Assembly: GCF_002944405.1 (NCBI RefSeq)
Contig: NZ_CP024310.1
Span: forward strand, 620,001-684,000
Source: Sinorhizobium fredii
Lineage (GTDB): Bacteria > Pseudomonadota > Alphaproteobacteria > Rhizobiales > Rhizobiaceae
Direction: 5' to 3'
Length of the DNA stretch: 64,000 nt
The notes below the pieces were generated by a model that was not told the origin of the DNA, ran no database searches, and worked only from the letters and a program-made list of their open reading frames with translations. The translations under genes were made by a program, and so were the position numbers. Positions 8,826 to 18,182 of this stretch are shown here, piece by piece (position 1 is the stretch's first letter; every line of letters starts with the position of its first letter).

Positions 8826-9809
8826 ATGCATGTCATGATCATCGGTGCGGCCGGCATGATCGGCCGGAAACTTGTCGAGAAACTCGCGGCGGAGCCGGAC
8901 GCCCTCGGCTATGAGATTGGCCGGCTGACCCTGGTCGACGTGATCGAGCCGCCGGTCCCCGCGGCCTATTCCGCGATCTCGACGGCGCTGGCGCTCGATC
9001 TCTCGACGGAAGGCTGCGCCGGGCAGCTCGTCGCGACCCGGCCGGACGTTATCTTTCATCTCGCGGCGATCGTTTCGGGCGAGGCGGAGGCGGATTTTGA
9101 CAAGGGCTACCGCGTCAATCTCGACGGGACGCGGGGGCTCTTCGAGGCGATCCGCAGCGAAGGTCAGCGCGAGCGCTATGTCCCGCGCGTTATCTTTGCT
9201 TCCTCGATCGCCGTCTTCGGCCGGCCCTTCCCGGAGAGGATCGGCGACGAGTTCTTCACGACACCGCTGACGAGCTACGGCACGCAGAAGGCGATCTGCG
9301 AATTGCTGCTTGCCGATTATTCGCGCCGCGGCCTCTTCGACGGCATCGGCATCCGCCTGCCGACCATCTGCGTCCGGCCGGGCAAGCCGAACAAGGCGGC
9401 CTCCGGCTTCTTCTCCAACATCCTGCGCGAGCCGCTCGCCGGGCAGGAGGCCGTTCTGCCGGTCGACGAAAGCGTCCGGCACTGGTTCGCAAGCCCGCGC
9501 TCGGCGGTCGGTTTCTTCGTCCATGCCGGTCGAATCGATACGAGCCGGATCGGGCCGCGGCGCAACCTGACCATGCCGGGATTGTCGGCGCTGGTCGGCG
9601 AGGAGATCGAGGCGCTGAAGCGCATTGCCGGCCCGAAGGCCGCGGGGCTCATCCGCCGCGAACCGGATCCGGTCACCGCTGCGATCGTCGCCGGCTGGCC
9701 GACGAATTTCGACGCGCGACGCGCGCGCGAGCTGGGCTTCACGGCCGAAAGCAGCTTCGACGAGATCATCAGGATCCATGTCGAGGATGAACTCGGAGGG
9801 AAGATCTGA
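8826..9809 (+). CDS. denD: NAD-dependent epimerase/dehydratase-family protein, D-erythronate dehydrogenase-like (DenD)
   Basis: A 327-residue extended short-chain dehydrogenase with the N-terminal dinucleotide fold ([12 protein letters not shown]), catalytic Ser region FASSIAVFG and the Tyr-x3-Lys pair in SYGTQK. The overall pattern, with the segment [19 protein letters not shown], matches the group annotated as D-erythronate dehydrogenase, which yields 2-oxo-tetronate. The ATG at 8826 has GAGGAGG ahead; the GTG at 8799 would place that motif inside the gene. It is 33 bases after the regulator and 1 base before the SDR gene. Its product would feed OtnI, OtnK and OtnC 2-8 kb away; the exact substrate is not proven by sequence. 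Confidence 0.72.
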   Translation: MHVMIIGAAGMIGRKLVEKLAAEPDALGYEIGRLTLVDVIEPPVPAAYSAISTALALDLSTEGCAGQLVATRPDVIFHLAAIVSGEAEADFDKGYRVNLDGTRGLFEAIRSEGQRERYVPRVIFASSIAVFGRPFPERIGDEFFTTPLTSYGTQKAICELLLADYSRRGLFDGIGIRLPTICVRPGKPNKAASGFFSNILREPLAGQEAVLPVDESVRHWFASPRSAVGFFVHAGRIDTSRIGPRRNLTMPGLSALVGEEIEALKRIAGPKAAGLIRREPDPVTAAIVAGWPTNFDARRARELGFTAESSFDEIIRIHVEDELGGKI

Positions 9810-9810
9810 C

Positions 9811-10587
9811 ATGGCACAAGGCAACAGATCGGGCGAGGGAAAGATTGCGCTGGTGACGGGCGGAGGGTCCGGCATCGGCCTCGGTATTGCCCGGCGGCTG
9901 AGTGGCGAAGGCTATCGCCTCGTTATCACCGGACGCCGTCCGGACGTATTGGAGAAAGCGGCTGCCGAAATCGCCGCGGAAAGCGGCGGCGTTGTCCGTG
10001 CAATCGCCTGCGATGTCGGCGACCCCGGTCAGGTTGCGGCACTGTTCGACGCGATCCGGGCCGAGTTCGGCCGGCTCGACCTGCTCGTCAACAATGCCGG
10101 TTCGAGCGTGCCGCCGCTGCCGCTCGAAGAGGTCACGTTCGCGCAATGGAGCGGAATTCTTGCCGCGAACCTCACCGGCGCCTTCCTCTGCACCCAGCAG
10201 GCTTTCCGGCTGATGAAGGCGCAGGAGCCGCGCGGCGGCCGGATCATCAACAACGGCTCGATTTCGGCGACGACCCCCCGGCCCAATTCTGCGCCCTATA
10301 CAGCGACGAAGCACGCCATCACCGGGCTTACCAAGTCGACGGCGCTCGATGGGCGGCCCTTCGACATCGCCTGCGGCCAGATCGACATCGGCAATGCCGC
10401 AACCGACATGACGCAGAAGATGAGCAGCGGCGTGTTGCAGGCCAATGGCGAGATCGCGGCGGAGCCGACGATTCCCGTTGAACATGTCGCCGATGCGGTC
10501 GTCTACATGGCGAGCCTGCCGCTTTTGGCAAACGTGCTGACGATGACGGTGATGGCGACGAAGATGCCGCTGGTCGGCCGCGGATAG
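9811..10587 (+). CDS. short-chain dehydrogenase/reductase (SDR)
   Basis: A 258-residue classical SDR. It has the cofactor motif TGGGSGIG (16-23), NNAG (94-97), a catalytic serine in NGSISAT (Ser150) and YTATK (Tyr163, Lys167). Length is normal and it should be a soluble NAD(P)-dependent alcohol dehydrogenase. It starts one base after the DenD-like gene and precedes the ABC transporter genes, so it probably oxidises or reduces the imported sugar acid or sugar. The true start is the ATG at 9811 with GGAGGG upstream; longer in-frame readings overlap the previous gene. Substrate unknown. Confidence 0.85.
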   Translation: MAQGNRSGEGKIALVTGGGSGIGLGIARRLSGEGYRLVITGRRPDVLEKAAAEIAAESGGVVRAIACDVGDPGQVAALFDAIRAEFGRLDLLVNNAGSSVPPLPLEEVTFAQWSGILAANLTGAFLCTQQAFRLMKAQEPRGGRIINNGSISATTPRPNSAPYTATKHAITGLTKSTALDGRPFDIACGQIDIGNAATDMTQKMSSGVLQANGEIAAEPTIPVEHVADAVVYMASLPLLANVLTMTVMATKMPLVGRG

Positions 10588-10657
10588 ATCAAAGCCTTCG
10601 CCCGTCCACGAGGAGGGATGGTGGCGAAGCCAGGAATGAGTTCTGGGAGGAACGCGA

Positions 10658-11725
10658 ATGGCAGGCGTGGATTTTGTCGATGTCCGGAAATCCTTCGGGC
10701 AGTTTCCGGTCATCAAGGGCGTCAACATCGAGATCGAGGACGGCGAATTCGTCATTCTCGTCGGCCCGTCCGGCTGCGGAAAATCGACCTTGCTCCGGAT
10801 GTTGGCGGGCCTCGAGAACATCACTGCCGGCGAAATCCGCATCGGCGACCGCGTCGTCAACCGGCTGCCGCCGAAAGATCGCGACATCGCCATGGTGTTC
10901 CAGAACTACGCGCTCTATCCGCACATGACGGTCGCCGACAACATGGCCTTCTCGCTGATGCTGGCAAGCAGGCCGAAGGCCGAGATCGACAAGCGGGTCG
11001 GCGTGGCGGCGGATATTCTAGGCCTCTCGAAGTTGCTCGACCGCTTTCCGCGCCAGCTTTCCGGCGGCCAGCGTCAGCGCGTCGCCATGGGCCGGGCGAT
11101 CGTGCGCGATCCGCAGGTGTTCCTGTTCGATGAACCGCTCTCGAACCTCGACGCGAAGCTGCGCGTCGCCATGCGCGCCGAGATCAAGGAATTGCACCAG
11201 CGGCTGAAGACGACGACGGTCTATGTCACCCATGACCAGATCGAGGCGATGACCATGGCCGACAAGATCGTGGTCATGCATGACGGCATCGTCGAGCAGA
11301 TCGGCGCACCGCTCGAGCTCTACGACCATCCGGCCAATCTCTTCGTCGCCGGCTTCATCGGTTCGCCGGCAATGAACATGATTCGCGGCCGGCTTCACTC
11401 CGAAGACCCGACGGCCTTCATGACCGCCGACGGCACGGCGCTTCCCGTCGCCCGGCCTGCTGCGGCCGCCCGCGGCCGCGATCTCGTTTATGGCCTTAGG
11501 CCCGAATACATGTCGCTCGACCCGAACGGTCTTCCGGCCGAGGTCGTGGTGATCGAGCCGACCGGTTACGAAACTCAGATGATCGCCAGGCTCGGCGGCC
11601 ACGAGGTGACCTGTGTGTTTCGTGAGCGGGTGACTGCCAAGCCCGGCGAAACGATCCGCCTGGCGATCGATGGCGCCCATGTTCACCTGTTCGACGCCGA
11701 AACCGGACGGCGACTATTCGACTGA
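10658..11725 (+). CDS. ABC transporter ATP-binding protein, carbohydrate type (MalK/UgpC family)
   Basis: A 355-residue ATPase that powers the sugar importer encoded downstream. It has Walker [10 protein letters not shown] (36-44), signature LSGGQ (134-138), Walker B VFLFDEP (154-160) and the switch histidine in VTHDQ. A C-terminal TOBE/regulatory region of about 120 residues follows, as in MalK and UgpC. In the operon it precedes the binding protein and two permeases, so a full CUT1-type importer is present. The ATG follows GGGAGGAACGCG. Substrate is likely a sugar or sugar acid linked to the adjacent dehydrogenases. Confidence 0.92.
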   Translation: MAGVDFVDVRKSFGQFPVIKGVNIEIEDGEFVILVGPSGCGKSTLLRMLAGLENITAGEIRIGDRVVNRLPPKDRDIAMVFQNYALYPHMTVADNMAFSLMLASRPKAEIDKRVGVAADILGLSKLLDRFPRQLSGGQRQRVAMGRAIVRDPQVFLFDEPLSNLDAKLRVAMRAEIKELHQRLKTTTVYVTHDQIEAMTMADKIVVMHDGIVEQIGAPLELYDHPANLFVAGFIGSPAMNMIRGRLHSEDPTAFMTADGTALPVARPAAAARGRDLVYGLRPEYMSLDPNGLPAEVVVIEPTGYETQMIARLGGHEVTCVFRERVTAKPGETIRLAIDGAHVHLFDAETGRRLFD

Positions 11726-11776
11726 TGCCCGAGCGGACGGGGAAGGGGAGGAGCCTTCCTCGATGCCGCGCGGGTG

Positions 11777-11833
11777 ATGCCAGGCAATGCCAGGCATCGG
11801 GGTCGCCGCATTCGCCAAGCGGGACGGCGAATG
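11777..11833 (+). repeat. tandem 10-base repeat and hairpin before the binding-protein gene
   Basis: ATGCCAGGCA occurs twice in tandem at 11777-11786 and 11787-11796. Just after it, CATTCGCC (11809-11816) pairs with GGCGAATG (11826-11833) over a nine-base loop. The structure lies in the leader between the ATPase gene and the substrate-binding-protein gene and may stabilise or separate the downstream message. No T run follows, so I do not call it a terminator. Confidence 0.35.
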
Positions 11834-11873
11834 GCGGAAGAAATGCTCCCGCTGTTTTAAGGAGGAGTACCAA

Positions 11874-13190
11874 ATGCCGATAAAGAGACGTGACTTTCTC
11901 GCAGGTTCCGCGGCGATTGCCGGTATAACGGGGCTTTCGCCGCTCGGGATCCGCCCATCCTTCGCGCAAGCCGCCGAGCCGAGCTACAAGCCGGAAGAAG
12001 GCGCAAGCCTCAGGCTTCTGAGGTGGACGCCCTTCGTCAAGGGCGACGAGGACGCCTGGCTTGCCAACACCAAGAAGTTCACCGAGGCAACCGGCGTCGA
12101 GGTCCGCATTGACAAGGAAAGCTGGGAAGACATTCGCCCGAAGGCGGCCGTCGCCGCGAATGTCGGCTCCGGCCCGGACATGGTGATGTGCTGGTTCGAC
12201 GATGCGCATCAATATCCGGACAAGCTCGTCGACGTCACCGAACTCGCCAATTACCTCGGCAACAAATATGGCGGCTGGTACGACGGCGTGAAGGGCTATG
12301 CGACTCGTGACGACAAGTTCATCGCCATGCCGCTGACGGCGATCGGCAACGCCGTCTGCTACCGCGACAGTCATATGAAAGCGGCGGGCTTCAGTGAATT
12401 CCCCAAGGACACGGCAGGCTTCCTCGAGCTCTGCAAGGCGATGAAGGCCAAGGGCACGCCGGCCGGCTTCCCGCACGGTAAGGCGGTCGGCGACGGCAAC
12501 AACTACGCCCACTGGCTGCTCTGGAGCCACGGCGGCAAGATGGTCGACGAAGGCGGCAAGGTCACCATCAACAGCCCCGAGACGCTGGCGGCGATCAACT
12601 ACGCCAAGCAGCTCTACGAGACCTTCATTCCGGGCACGGAAAGCTGGCTCGACATCAACAACAACCGCGCCTTCCTCGCCGGCCAGGTATCGCTGACGGC
12701 GAACGGCGTCTCGCTCTACTATGCTGCCAAGAAGGACGCGGCGCTCGCCGACCTGGCGGCGGATATCCGCACCACCAACTTCCCGATCGGCCCGGTCGGC
12801 CAGAGCGTCGAGCTTCACCAGACGAGCTCGATCCTGCTCTTCAGCCACAGCCAATATCCGGAAGCGGCCAAGGCCTATATCAAGTTCATGATGGAGGCCG
12901 ACCAGATGAATGCCTGGATACAGGGCTCGAGTGCCTATTGCTGCCAGCCGCTGAAGGCCTTCGCCAACAACCCGGTCTGGACCTCCGACCCGATCCATGC
13001 GCCCTATGCCAAGGCCTCCGAGACCCTTCGGCCGAACGGCTATGCCGGTCCGCTCGGCTATGCCTCGGCAGGCGTTATGGCGGATTACGTCCTGGTCGAC
13101 ATGTTCGCAGCCGCAGTGACCGGCCAAATGACGCCCGAGGACGCCGTTGTCGAGGCCGAACGACGGGCGAACCGCTACTATCGCGTCTGA
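11874..13190 (+). CDS. ABC transporter extracellular substrate-binding protein (carbohydrate type)
   Basis: A 438-residue periplasmic binding protein of the sugar-binding (SBP_bac_1) class. The N-terminus KRRDFLAGSAAIAGITG with a twin-arginine pattern and an Ala-x-Ala site (SFAQA) near residue 33 indicates export, possibly by Tat. The middle shows family motifs such as GSGPDMVMCWFDD. The ATG at 11874 follows AAGGAGGAG, far better than upstream in-frame starts. It sits between ATPase and permease genes and is separated from the first permease by a strong hairpin (13231-13251), which would favour higher expression of the binding protein. Ligand unknown. Confidence 0.9.
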   Translation: MPIKRRDFLAGSAAIAGITGLSPLGIRPSFAQAAEPSYKPEEGASLRLLRWTPFVKGDEDAWLANTKKFTEATGVEVRIDKESWEDIRPKAAVAANVGSGPDMVMCWFDDAHQYPDKLVDVTELANYLGNKYGGWYDGVKGYATRDDKFIAMPLTAIGNAVCYRDSHMKAAGFSEFPKDTAGFLELCKAMKAKGTPAGFPHGKAVGDGNNYAHWLLWSHGGKMVDEGGKVTINSPETLAAINYAKQLYETFIPGTESWLDINNNRAFLAGQVSLTANGVSLYYAAKKDAALADLAADIRTTNFPIGPVGQSVELHQTSSILLFSHSQYPEAAKAYIKFMMEADQMNAWIQGSSAYCCQPLKAFANNPVWTSDPIHAPYAKASETLRPNGYAGPLGYASAGVMADYVLVDMFAAAVTGQMTPEDAVVEAERRANRYYRV

Positions 13191-13230
13191 TCCCTCGTGG
13201 CGGCTGTCGGACGCCGCGACCACCGATGAC

Positions 13231-13251
13231 GCCGGCGGCGAGGCCGCCGGC
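13231..13251 (+). terminator. intercistronic hairpin between binding protein and permease genes
   Basis: GCCGGCGGC (13231-13239) pairs perfectly with GCCGCCGGC (13243-13251) over the three-base loop GAG, followed by a pyrimidine-rich TCTGCTTCT. It lies in the 98-base gap between the binding-protein and first permease genes. Such hairpins in sugar ABC operons commonly cause partial termination or protect the upstream message. That function is inferred here. Confidence 0.55.
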
Positions 13252-13288
13252 TCTGCTTCTGAACCCATTTCCTGGTCGGAGAAATTCG

Positions 13289-14221
13289 ATGTCCATCACG
13301 TCGTCCGGAAAGGCGCCATCTGCCATGGCTTCGCTGATGCAGAACAACAATGTGCTCGGCCTGCTGTTCATGTTGCCGGCCGCCGTCTTTCTCATCTGCT
13401 TCCTCACCTATCCGCTGGGGCTCGGCGTCTGGCTCGGCTTCACCGACACCCGCATCGGCCGCGATGGCATCTTCATCGGCCTAGAGAACTACGCGTTCCT
13501 GGCACGGGATTCGGTCTTCTGGCTCTCGGTCTTCAATACGCTGCTCTATACTTTCGTGGCGTCGATCCTCAAGTTCGCGCTCGGCCTGTGGCTGGCGCTG
13601 CTGCTCAACGAAAACCTGCCGTTCAAATCCTTCTTCCGCGCCATCGTCCTTCTTCCCTGGGTGGTGCCGACGGTGCTTTCGGCGCTCGCCTTCTGGTGGA
13701 TCTACGATTCGCAGTTCTCGATCATTTCCTGGTCGCTGATGCAGCTCGGGTTGATCGACGGGCCGATCAACTTCCTCGGCGATCCGACCAATGCGCGCGC
13801 CTCGGTCATCGCCGCCAATGTCTGGCGCGGCATTCCCTTCGTGGCGATCTCGCTGCTTGCCGGGCTGCAGACAATCCCCGCCTCGCTGCAGGAGGCCGCC
13901 TCGCTCGATGGCGCCACCAGCTGGCAGCGCTTCCGCTACGTTACGCTGCCGATGCTGACCCCGATCATCGCCGTGGTGATGACCTTCTCGGTGCTCTTCA
14001 CCTTTACGGATTTCCAGCTCATCTACGTGCTGACCAAGGGCGGGCCGGTGAACGCCACCCATCTCATGGCGACGCTCTCCTTCCAGCGTGGCATTCCGGG
14101 CGGCCAGCTCGGCGAGGGCGCGGCGATCGCCGTCGCCATGGTGCCATTCCTGCTCGCCGCCATCATGTTCAGCTTCTTCGGCCTGCAGCGTCGCAAGTGG
14201 CAGCAGGGCGGACAGGACTGA
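13289..14221 (+). CDS. ABC transporter permease, sugar type (first subunit)
   Basis: A 310-residue inner-membrane permease of the MalF-like binding-protein-dependent family with about six helices. The cytoplasmic coupling motif is visible as EAASLDGATSWQRFRYVTLP near residue 205-225, where it contacts the ATPase. The ATG at 13289 is used; longer in-frame readings run back over the binding-protein gene without a ribosome site. It is followed 10 bases later by the second permease. Together with the ATPase and binding protein it forms a complete importer. Confidence 0.9.
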   Translation: MSITSSGKAPSAMASLMQNNNVLGLLFMLPAAVFLICFLTYPLGLGVWLGFTDTRIGRDGIFIGLENYAFLARDSVFWLSVFNTLLYTFVASILKFALGLWLALLLNENLPFKSFFRAIVLLPWVVPTVLSALAFWWIYDSQFSIISWSLMQLGLIDGPINFLGDPTNARASVIAANVWRGIPFVAISLLAGLQTIPASLQEAASLDGATSWQRFRYVTLPMLTPIIAVVMTFSVLFTFTDFQLIYVLTKGGPVNATHLMATLSFQRGIPGGQLGEGAAIAVAMVPFLLAAIMFSFFGLQRRKWQQGGQD

Positions 14222-14231
14222 GGAGGAAAAG

Positions 14232-15131
14232 ATGAACACGACCACGAGAATACCGGACGAGGTCCTCACCGATACCGCCGAGGGGATGAGCTATCTCAAC
14301 CGTCTGCCGCGCCGGATCGTTACTCTCTACCTGCCGATGGCGGTCTTCGTCTTCGTGCTGCTGTTCCCGTTCTACTGGATGGCGATCACGGCGGTGAAAC
14401 CGAATTCACAGCTCACCGACTACAACAATTACAGTCCCTTCTGGGTCGTCGGCCCGACGCTCGACCACATCAAATACCTGCTGTTCGAGACCTCCTATCC
14501 CGGCTGGCTATGGAACACGATGCTGGTCGCCGTCGGCTCGACGATCCTTTCGCTGGCGGCGTCGATCTTCGCGGCCTATGCGATCGAGCGGGTGCGCTTC
14601 ACCGGCTCGCGGCCGGTCGGGCTGATGATCTTCCTCGCCTATCTGGTGCCGCCGTCGATCCTGTTTATTCCGCTCGCCTTCATCGTCTTCAAGTTCGGCA
14701 TCTATGATTCCAAGCTGGCGCTGATCTTCACCTATCCGACCTTCCTCATCCCGTTCTGCACCTGGCTGCTGATGGGCTATTTCCGCTCGATCCCCTTCGA
14801 GCTCGAGGAAAGCGCGCTGGTGGACGGGGCGACGCGCTGGCAGATCCTCGTCAGGATCATCCTGCCGCTTGCCGTGCCGGGCCTGATATCGGCCGGCATC
14901 TTCGCCTTCACGCTGTCCTGGAACGAGTTCATCTATGCGCTGACATTCATCCAATCGTCGGAGAACAAGACCGTGCCGGTCGGCGTGCTGACGGAACTGG
15001 TGCGCGGCGACGTGTTCGAATGGGGCGCGCTGATGGCCGGCGCGCTGTTCGGCTCGCTGCCGGTGGTCATCCTCTATTCGTTCTTCGTCGACTATTACGT
15101 CTCGTCGATGACCGGCGCGGTCAAGGAGTGA
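14232..15131 (+). CDS. ABC transporter permease, sugar type (second subunit)
   Basis: A 299-residue MalG-like permease with about six membrane helices. Its EAA coupling loop reads EESALVDGATRWQILVRIILP, and a helix near the C-terminus carries SWNEFIYALTFI, typical of the CUT1 group. The start at 14232 follows AGGAGGAAAAG and lies 10 bases past the first permease stop. It is the last gene of the regulator-DenD-SDR-ABC operon. It converges with the DUF6064 gene after only 12 bases, leaving no room for a clear terminator. Confidence 0.9.
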   Translation: MNTTTRIPDEVLTDTAEGMSYLNRLPRRIVTLYLPMAVFVFVLLFPFYWMAITAVKPNSQLTDYNNYSPFWVVGPTLDHIKYLLFETSYPGWLWNTMLVAVGSTILSLAASIFAAYAIERVRFTGSRPVGLMIFLAYLVPPSILFIPLAFIVFKFGIYDSKLALIFTYPTFLIPFCTWLLMGYFRSIPFELEESALVDGATRWQILVRIILPLAVPGLISAGIFAFTLSWNEFIYALTFIQSSENKTVPVGVLTELVRGDVFEWGALMAGALFGSLPVVILYSFFVDYYVSSMTGAVKE

Positions 15132-15143
15132 CGGTCTCACCTA

Positions 15144-15800
15144 TCATCGCTTGCCCGCAACGAGGAAGACAAGGATGGCGAGGACCGCGGCAAACGGCGC
15201 CAGGGCGCCCAGGTCCTCCATGGCCCAAAGGGTGAGCCCGCTATAGAGACACCACAGGATCGGGATGGGCAGAAGCAGCCACAGCTTCTTTTGCCCGACC
15301 ATCAGCATGGCGCCAAAGGTCGTTGCAACCGTCGGATCCGGCATCATCCCGAAGGTTTCCGCCGTGGCGGGCGGACGGCCTGCGACAAGGGCGATGAAGG
15401 GATAGGCGAGCAGGCCGCAAACGGCGAGGGCGATGCCGCCGTGATGACGCAGGCCGCCTGAGTTGGTGGGCGAGCGCGGCAGGAGGGCGGCCAGAACCAG
15501 CAATCCTGACTGGAGAAAAAAGGCAGCGGCAGCATAGGACATCGCCCAGTTGATGCTGGCATAGCGCGTCCACAGGAACTGCCAGGCGCAGAAGGCCCAT
15601 GCCAGGGCGAAGAGCGGGAGAACCGCAATCCGGGCGCGGGACGCCTGCAGGGCTGCCGGAACGAGCAGGGCGAGCGCGCCTGCGATGAAGACAAGCTGAA
15701 GCGGCCAGAATTCCTGATTGTAGCGTTCGATGAGGCGGAAATAGACGCGCGGCGAGAACATCAGGAAGTCGGCGAGCGTGTAGGTCCCCCATTCGGACAT
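15144..15800 (-). CDS. DUF6064-like membrane protein
   Basis: A 218-residue protein with about six hydrophobic helices. The start MSEWGTYTLADFLMFSPRVY, followed by FRLIERYN, resembles the opening of DUF6064 family proteins, which lack a known function. It begins 34 bases after the end of the aldo/keto reductase gene on the same strand and may be cotranscribed with it. Nothing in it suggests enzyme activity. Confidence 0.7.
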   Translation of the reverse strand: MSEWGTYTLADFLMFSPRVYFRLIERYNQEFWPLQLVFIAGALALLVPAALQASRARIAVLPLFALAWAFCAWQFLWTRYASINWAMSYAAAAFFLQSGLLVLAALLPRSPTNSGGLRHHGGIALAVCGLLAYPFIALVAGRPPATAETFGMMPDPTVATTFGAMLMVGQKKLWLLLPIPILWCLYSGLTLWAMEDLGALAPFAAVLAILVFLVAGKR

Positions 15801-15834
15801 CAGCCACGCTTCCCGTCAGGAGCCGAGCGGCCGC

Positions 15835-16752
15835 TCACAGCGCTTCCACATAGTCGATCATGCGCCGGCGCAGCTTCTCGTCCGGCAGGACGCCGCCTGC
15901 GGCCTCGAGGTTTTCCCGCACGTGATCGATCCGGGTGGTCGCCGGGATGACGCAGGTGACCGCCGGATGGGAGATGATGAATTTCAAGAGGAACTGCGCC
16001 CAGTTGCGTGCGCCCGTCTCTGCGAGCCATTCCGGCAGCGGCTCGTCCTCGATCTGGCGGATCAAATTACCCTCCCGGAACGGCCGGTTGGCAATGACGG
16101 CGAGGCCTTTTTCCCGGGCAAGAGGCAGGATGCGCTGCTCGAGCTCGCGATCGAGGATATTGTAGGTCGCCTGGACGAAGTCGATTGGCTGGCTCGCCAT
16201 GACCTTCTCGATCTCGCGGTGTCTGCGCCCTTCCGATGTCGTGATGCCGACATAGCGCAACTGCCCTGCCGCCTTCATTTCAAGGAGAGCCGGCAGGTGG
16301 TCTTCCCAGGAGACGAGATTGTGCACCTGCATGAGGTCAAACTTGTCGACGCCCCAATAGGCGCGCGACGCCGCGATCTGCGCGCTTCCCTGTCCCGCAT
16401 CCGATATCCACACCTTCTCGGCGGAAAACAGGCGCTCCGGATGGCCGAGCTTACGGAGACCGTAACCGATCGTCGGCTGCGAGGAACTGTACATCGGCGA
16501 GGAATCGATCATGCGGCCGCCGCCCTCGAAGAAGGCGGCCATCACCGCGGCGCATTCCTCCATGAGCACCGGGTCGTCGCCGACATTGAAGGTGATCCAG
16601 GTGCCGAGACCGACCACCGGGATCGGTTCTCCGCTTGACGGAATCGGCCTCGTGAGAATGCCGGCCGGCTGGCCAACCGCCAGTCGCGGCGCGAACGGCA
16701 GCAATGCGCCGATGCCAAGCCCCTGAATGGTCGCGCGCCGAGTGATCTTCAT
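15835..16752 (-). CDS. aldo/keto reductase with twin-arginine-type signal
   Basis: A 305-residue protein starting MKITRRATIQGLGIGALLPF, which fits a Tat signal with cleavage after an Ala-rich stretch, so the enzyme is probably periplasmic. The aldo/keto reductase fold is recognisable by the tetrad region DSSPMY (Asp and Tyr), the lysine in FSAEKVW and the histidine in LMQVHN. I chose the ATG at 16752, since the signal begins there and GGGGCGA precedes it; an upstream start would put 26 extra residues before the signal. Substrate unknown. It lies upstream of the DUF6064 gene on the same strand. Confidence 0.85.
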   Translation of the reverse strand: MKITRRATIQGLGIGALLPFAPRLAVGQPAGILTRPIPSSGEPIPVVGLGTWITFNVGDDPVLMEECAAVMAAFFEGGGRMIDSSPMYSSSQPTIGYGLRKLGHPERLFSAEKVWISDAGQGSAQIAASRAYWGVDKFDLMQVHNLVSWEDHLPALLEMKAAGQLRYVGITTSEGRRHREIEKVMASQPIDFVQATYNILDRELEQRILPLAREKGLAVIANRPFREGNLIRQIEDEPLPEWLAETGARNWAQFLLKFIISHPAVTCVIPATTRIDHVRENLEAAGGVLPDEKLRRRMIDYVEAL

Positions 16753-16936
16753 CGGTCGCCCCTTCGCAAAGCCTACTCCTGCATGCTGCCCTAGATCGTA
16801 GCCGATTTGAGGACAAAAGCATGCAGCCATTCAAGGTGCGCTGATAAGACGCGGCGCTGTAGCATCGGGCGCATAATGAACCCGCTTGCCACAGCGCTGA
16901 AGCCACGAAGTCGTGATCGGTGCAGAGAGCCGACGC

Positions 16937-17404
16937 TCAGGCGCTTCCGCTGAAGGCGCGTTCGAGCGCGGCGATGTCGAGCTTCACCATGCCGAGCATG
17001 GCCTCGGTTGCGCGTTTGGCCCGGTCGCGGTCGGGACTGGACATCATCTCTCCCAGGACGCGCGGTGCGATCTGCCAGGAAAGGCCCCATCGGTCCTTCA
17101 GCCAGCCGCATTGTTCGGCTTCGCCGCCATTGGCGAGGAAAGCGTCCCAGATGCGGTCGATTTCATCCTGGCTGTCGCACTCGACCAGGATCGAGAAGGC
17201 GTGGTTGAAGGGATCGAGCGGCCCGGCTTCGAGCGCGATGAAATTCTGGTCCTCCAGCGTGAACTCGATCACCTTGACGCTGCCGGGAGGGCCGCTCGGG
17301 GTCTCCGCCGGCACGGCCGTCTCGCCCGAAATGGTGGAGTTCGGGATTGTCGAAACGTCGCGAGCTTCCTTGGCAAACCAGAGATGTGAGACGATCTTGG
17401 CCAT
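16937..17404 (-). CDS. VOC family protein (PhnB-like), possibly with a small internal deletion
   Basis: A 155-residue vicinal-oxygen-chelate protein of the PhnB/3-demethylubiquinone-methyltransferase-like group. It starts MAKIVSHLWFAKEA and ends with the family motif GWLKDRWGLSWQIAPRVL. Such proteins act as small metal-dependent enzymes or resistance-like proteins; the role here is unknown. From memory of the family, the first helix usually reads KEA followed by about ten residues including FY before the S-x-FP-x-S motif. Here KEARDVSTIPNS is some five to seven residues shorter, so the domain may be damaged. The ATG at 17404 has GAGGAGC upstream. Confidence 0.75.
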   Translation of the reverse strand: MAKIVSHLWFAKEARDVSTIPNSTISGETAVPAETPSGPPGSVKVIEFTLEDQNFIALEAGPLDPFNHAFSILVECDSQDEIDRIWDAFLANGGEAEQCGWLKDRWGLSWQIAPRVLGEMMSSPDRDRAKRATEAMLGMVKLDIAALERAFSGSA

Positions 17405-17551
17405 CGAATAAGCTCCTCGAGATGTTCGATTGCCGAAGGACGTTCCGGTTTGCCGGAAGCCGACAGACTGAGCGCAAGAATCTTCGTCTGATCGCCCGTT
17501 GCCTCCGCCGGCAAGCTCCGGTTCCGCGGTCAATGGGCGTGGAGAGCCCTG

Positions 17552-17962
17552 CTACCAGGGCCGCCAGCCGCTCGACCAATAGCGCTCCTTCAATTCGCTC
17601 AGGCGATCCTCGATGTCGGAAATGACGTCCTCTACGCGTGAAGTGCGCCGCATGGACCAGGATGGGCGGCTGGTACTTGCCAGGATCAGGCCGACGAGGC
17701 CGACGAGCGCAATGGCGGTCCAGGCCGGATGCTCCCTCGCCATCTCTCCGGCCCTGCGGCCGGTGTCCCTGACTGTGTTGGCCACGGCCCGACCCGAGGG
17801 AACGCCGAGATCGGTGAGGGTGTCTTTCAATGCGTTGACCTGCTCACGAAGCCAGCGGACTTCCTCCTCCATGCTCTTTTGGTTCGGAACGCCAACCGTG
17901 CCGGACTTAGTATCGACGACGCCGCGCGGGACAGCCGAACCGATTGGTTTTTCTTGTGCCAT
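17552..17962 (-). CDS. small membrane-anchored protein with coiled-coil segment (DUF883-like)
   Basis: A 136-residue protein with a charged helix (MEEEVRWLREQVNALKDTL, about 31-49), one hydrophobic segment (AWTAIALVGLVGLILAST, about 80-98) and a C-terminal charged helix. The arrangement resembles DUF883/ElaB-type or similar stress-related membrane proteins, but similarity is weak by eye. The ATG at 17962 has GGAGGA nine to ten bases upstream. It is divergent from the FCD regulator at 18245 and the two share a 281-base promoter region. No function can be assigned. Confidence 0.65.
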   Translation of the reverse strand: MAQEKPIGSAVPRGVVDTKSGTVGVPNQKSMEEEVRWLREQVNALKDTLTDLGVPSGRAVANTVRDTGRRAGEMAREHPAWTAIALVGLVGLILASTSRPSWSMRRTSRVEDVISDIEDRLSELKERYWSSGWRPW

Positions 17963-18146
17963 TTTGCTGATCCTCCATATCCGGACCGTCAAGTGGTCCC
18001 CAGAGGAAACGGCGGCGGGCCGTTGGAGTTCCTTGGATCGGCAGGCGACAGGCATGCAGCGGAGGCCGGCTATTGCCGGCTTGACGTGCAAACGGTCAAT
18101 CGCGGCTGCCCGGCCCGGGCGCAGCGCCGGGTAATTCGAACAGCAG

Positions 18147-18174
18147 TTGACATCGGAAAGGCGTTGCGTATTCT
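18147..18174 (+). promoter_or_regulatory. sigma-70-type promoter for the FCD regulator
   Basis: TTGACA (18147-18152), a 16-base spacer and TATTCT (18169-18174) form a good vegetative promoter reading toward the regulator gene at 18245. The operator-like palindrome at 18183-18193 begins nine bases after the -10 box, about where transcription would start. Confidence 0.6.
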
Positions 18175-18182
18175 ACGCGAAT

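Noticed and set aside
11496..13268. Minus-strand frame of 590 codons over the ABC binding-protein gene
   Set aside because: Antisense to a clear binding protein with signal peptide; no domain pattern.
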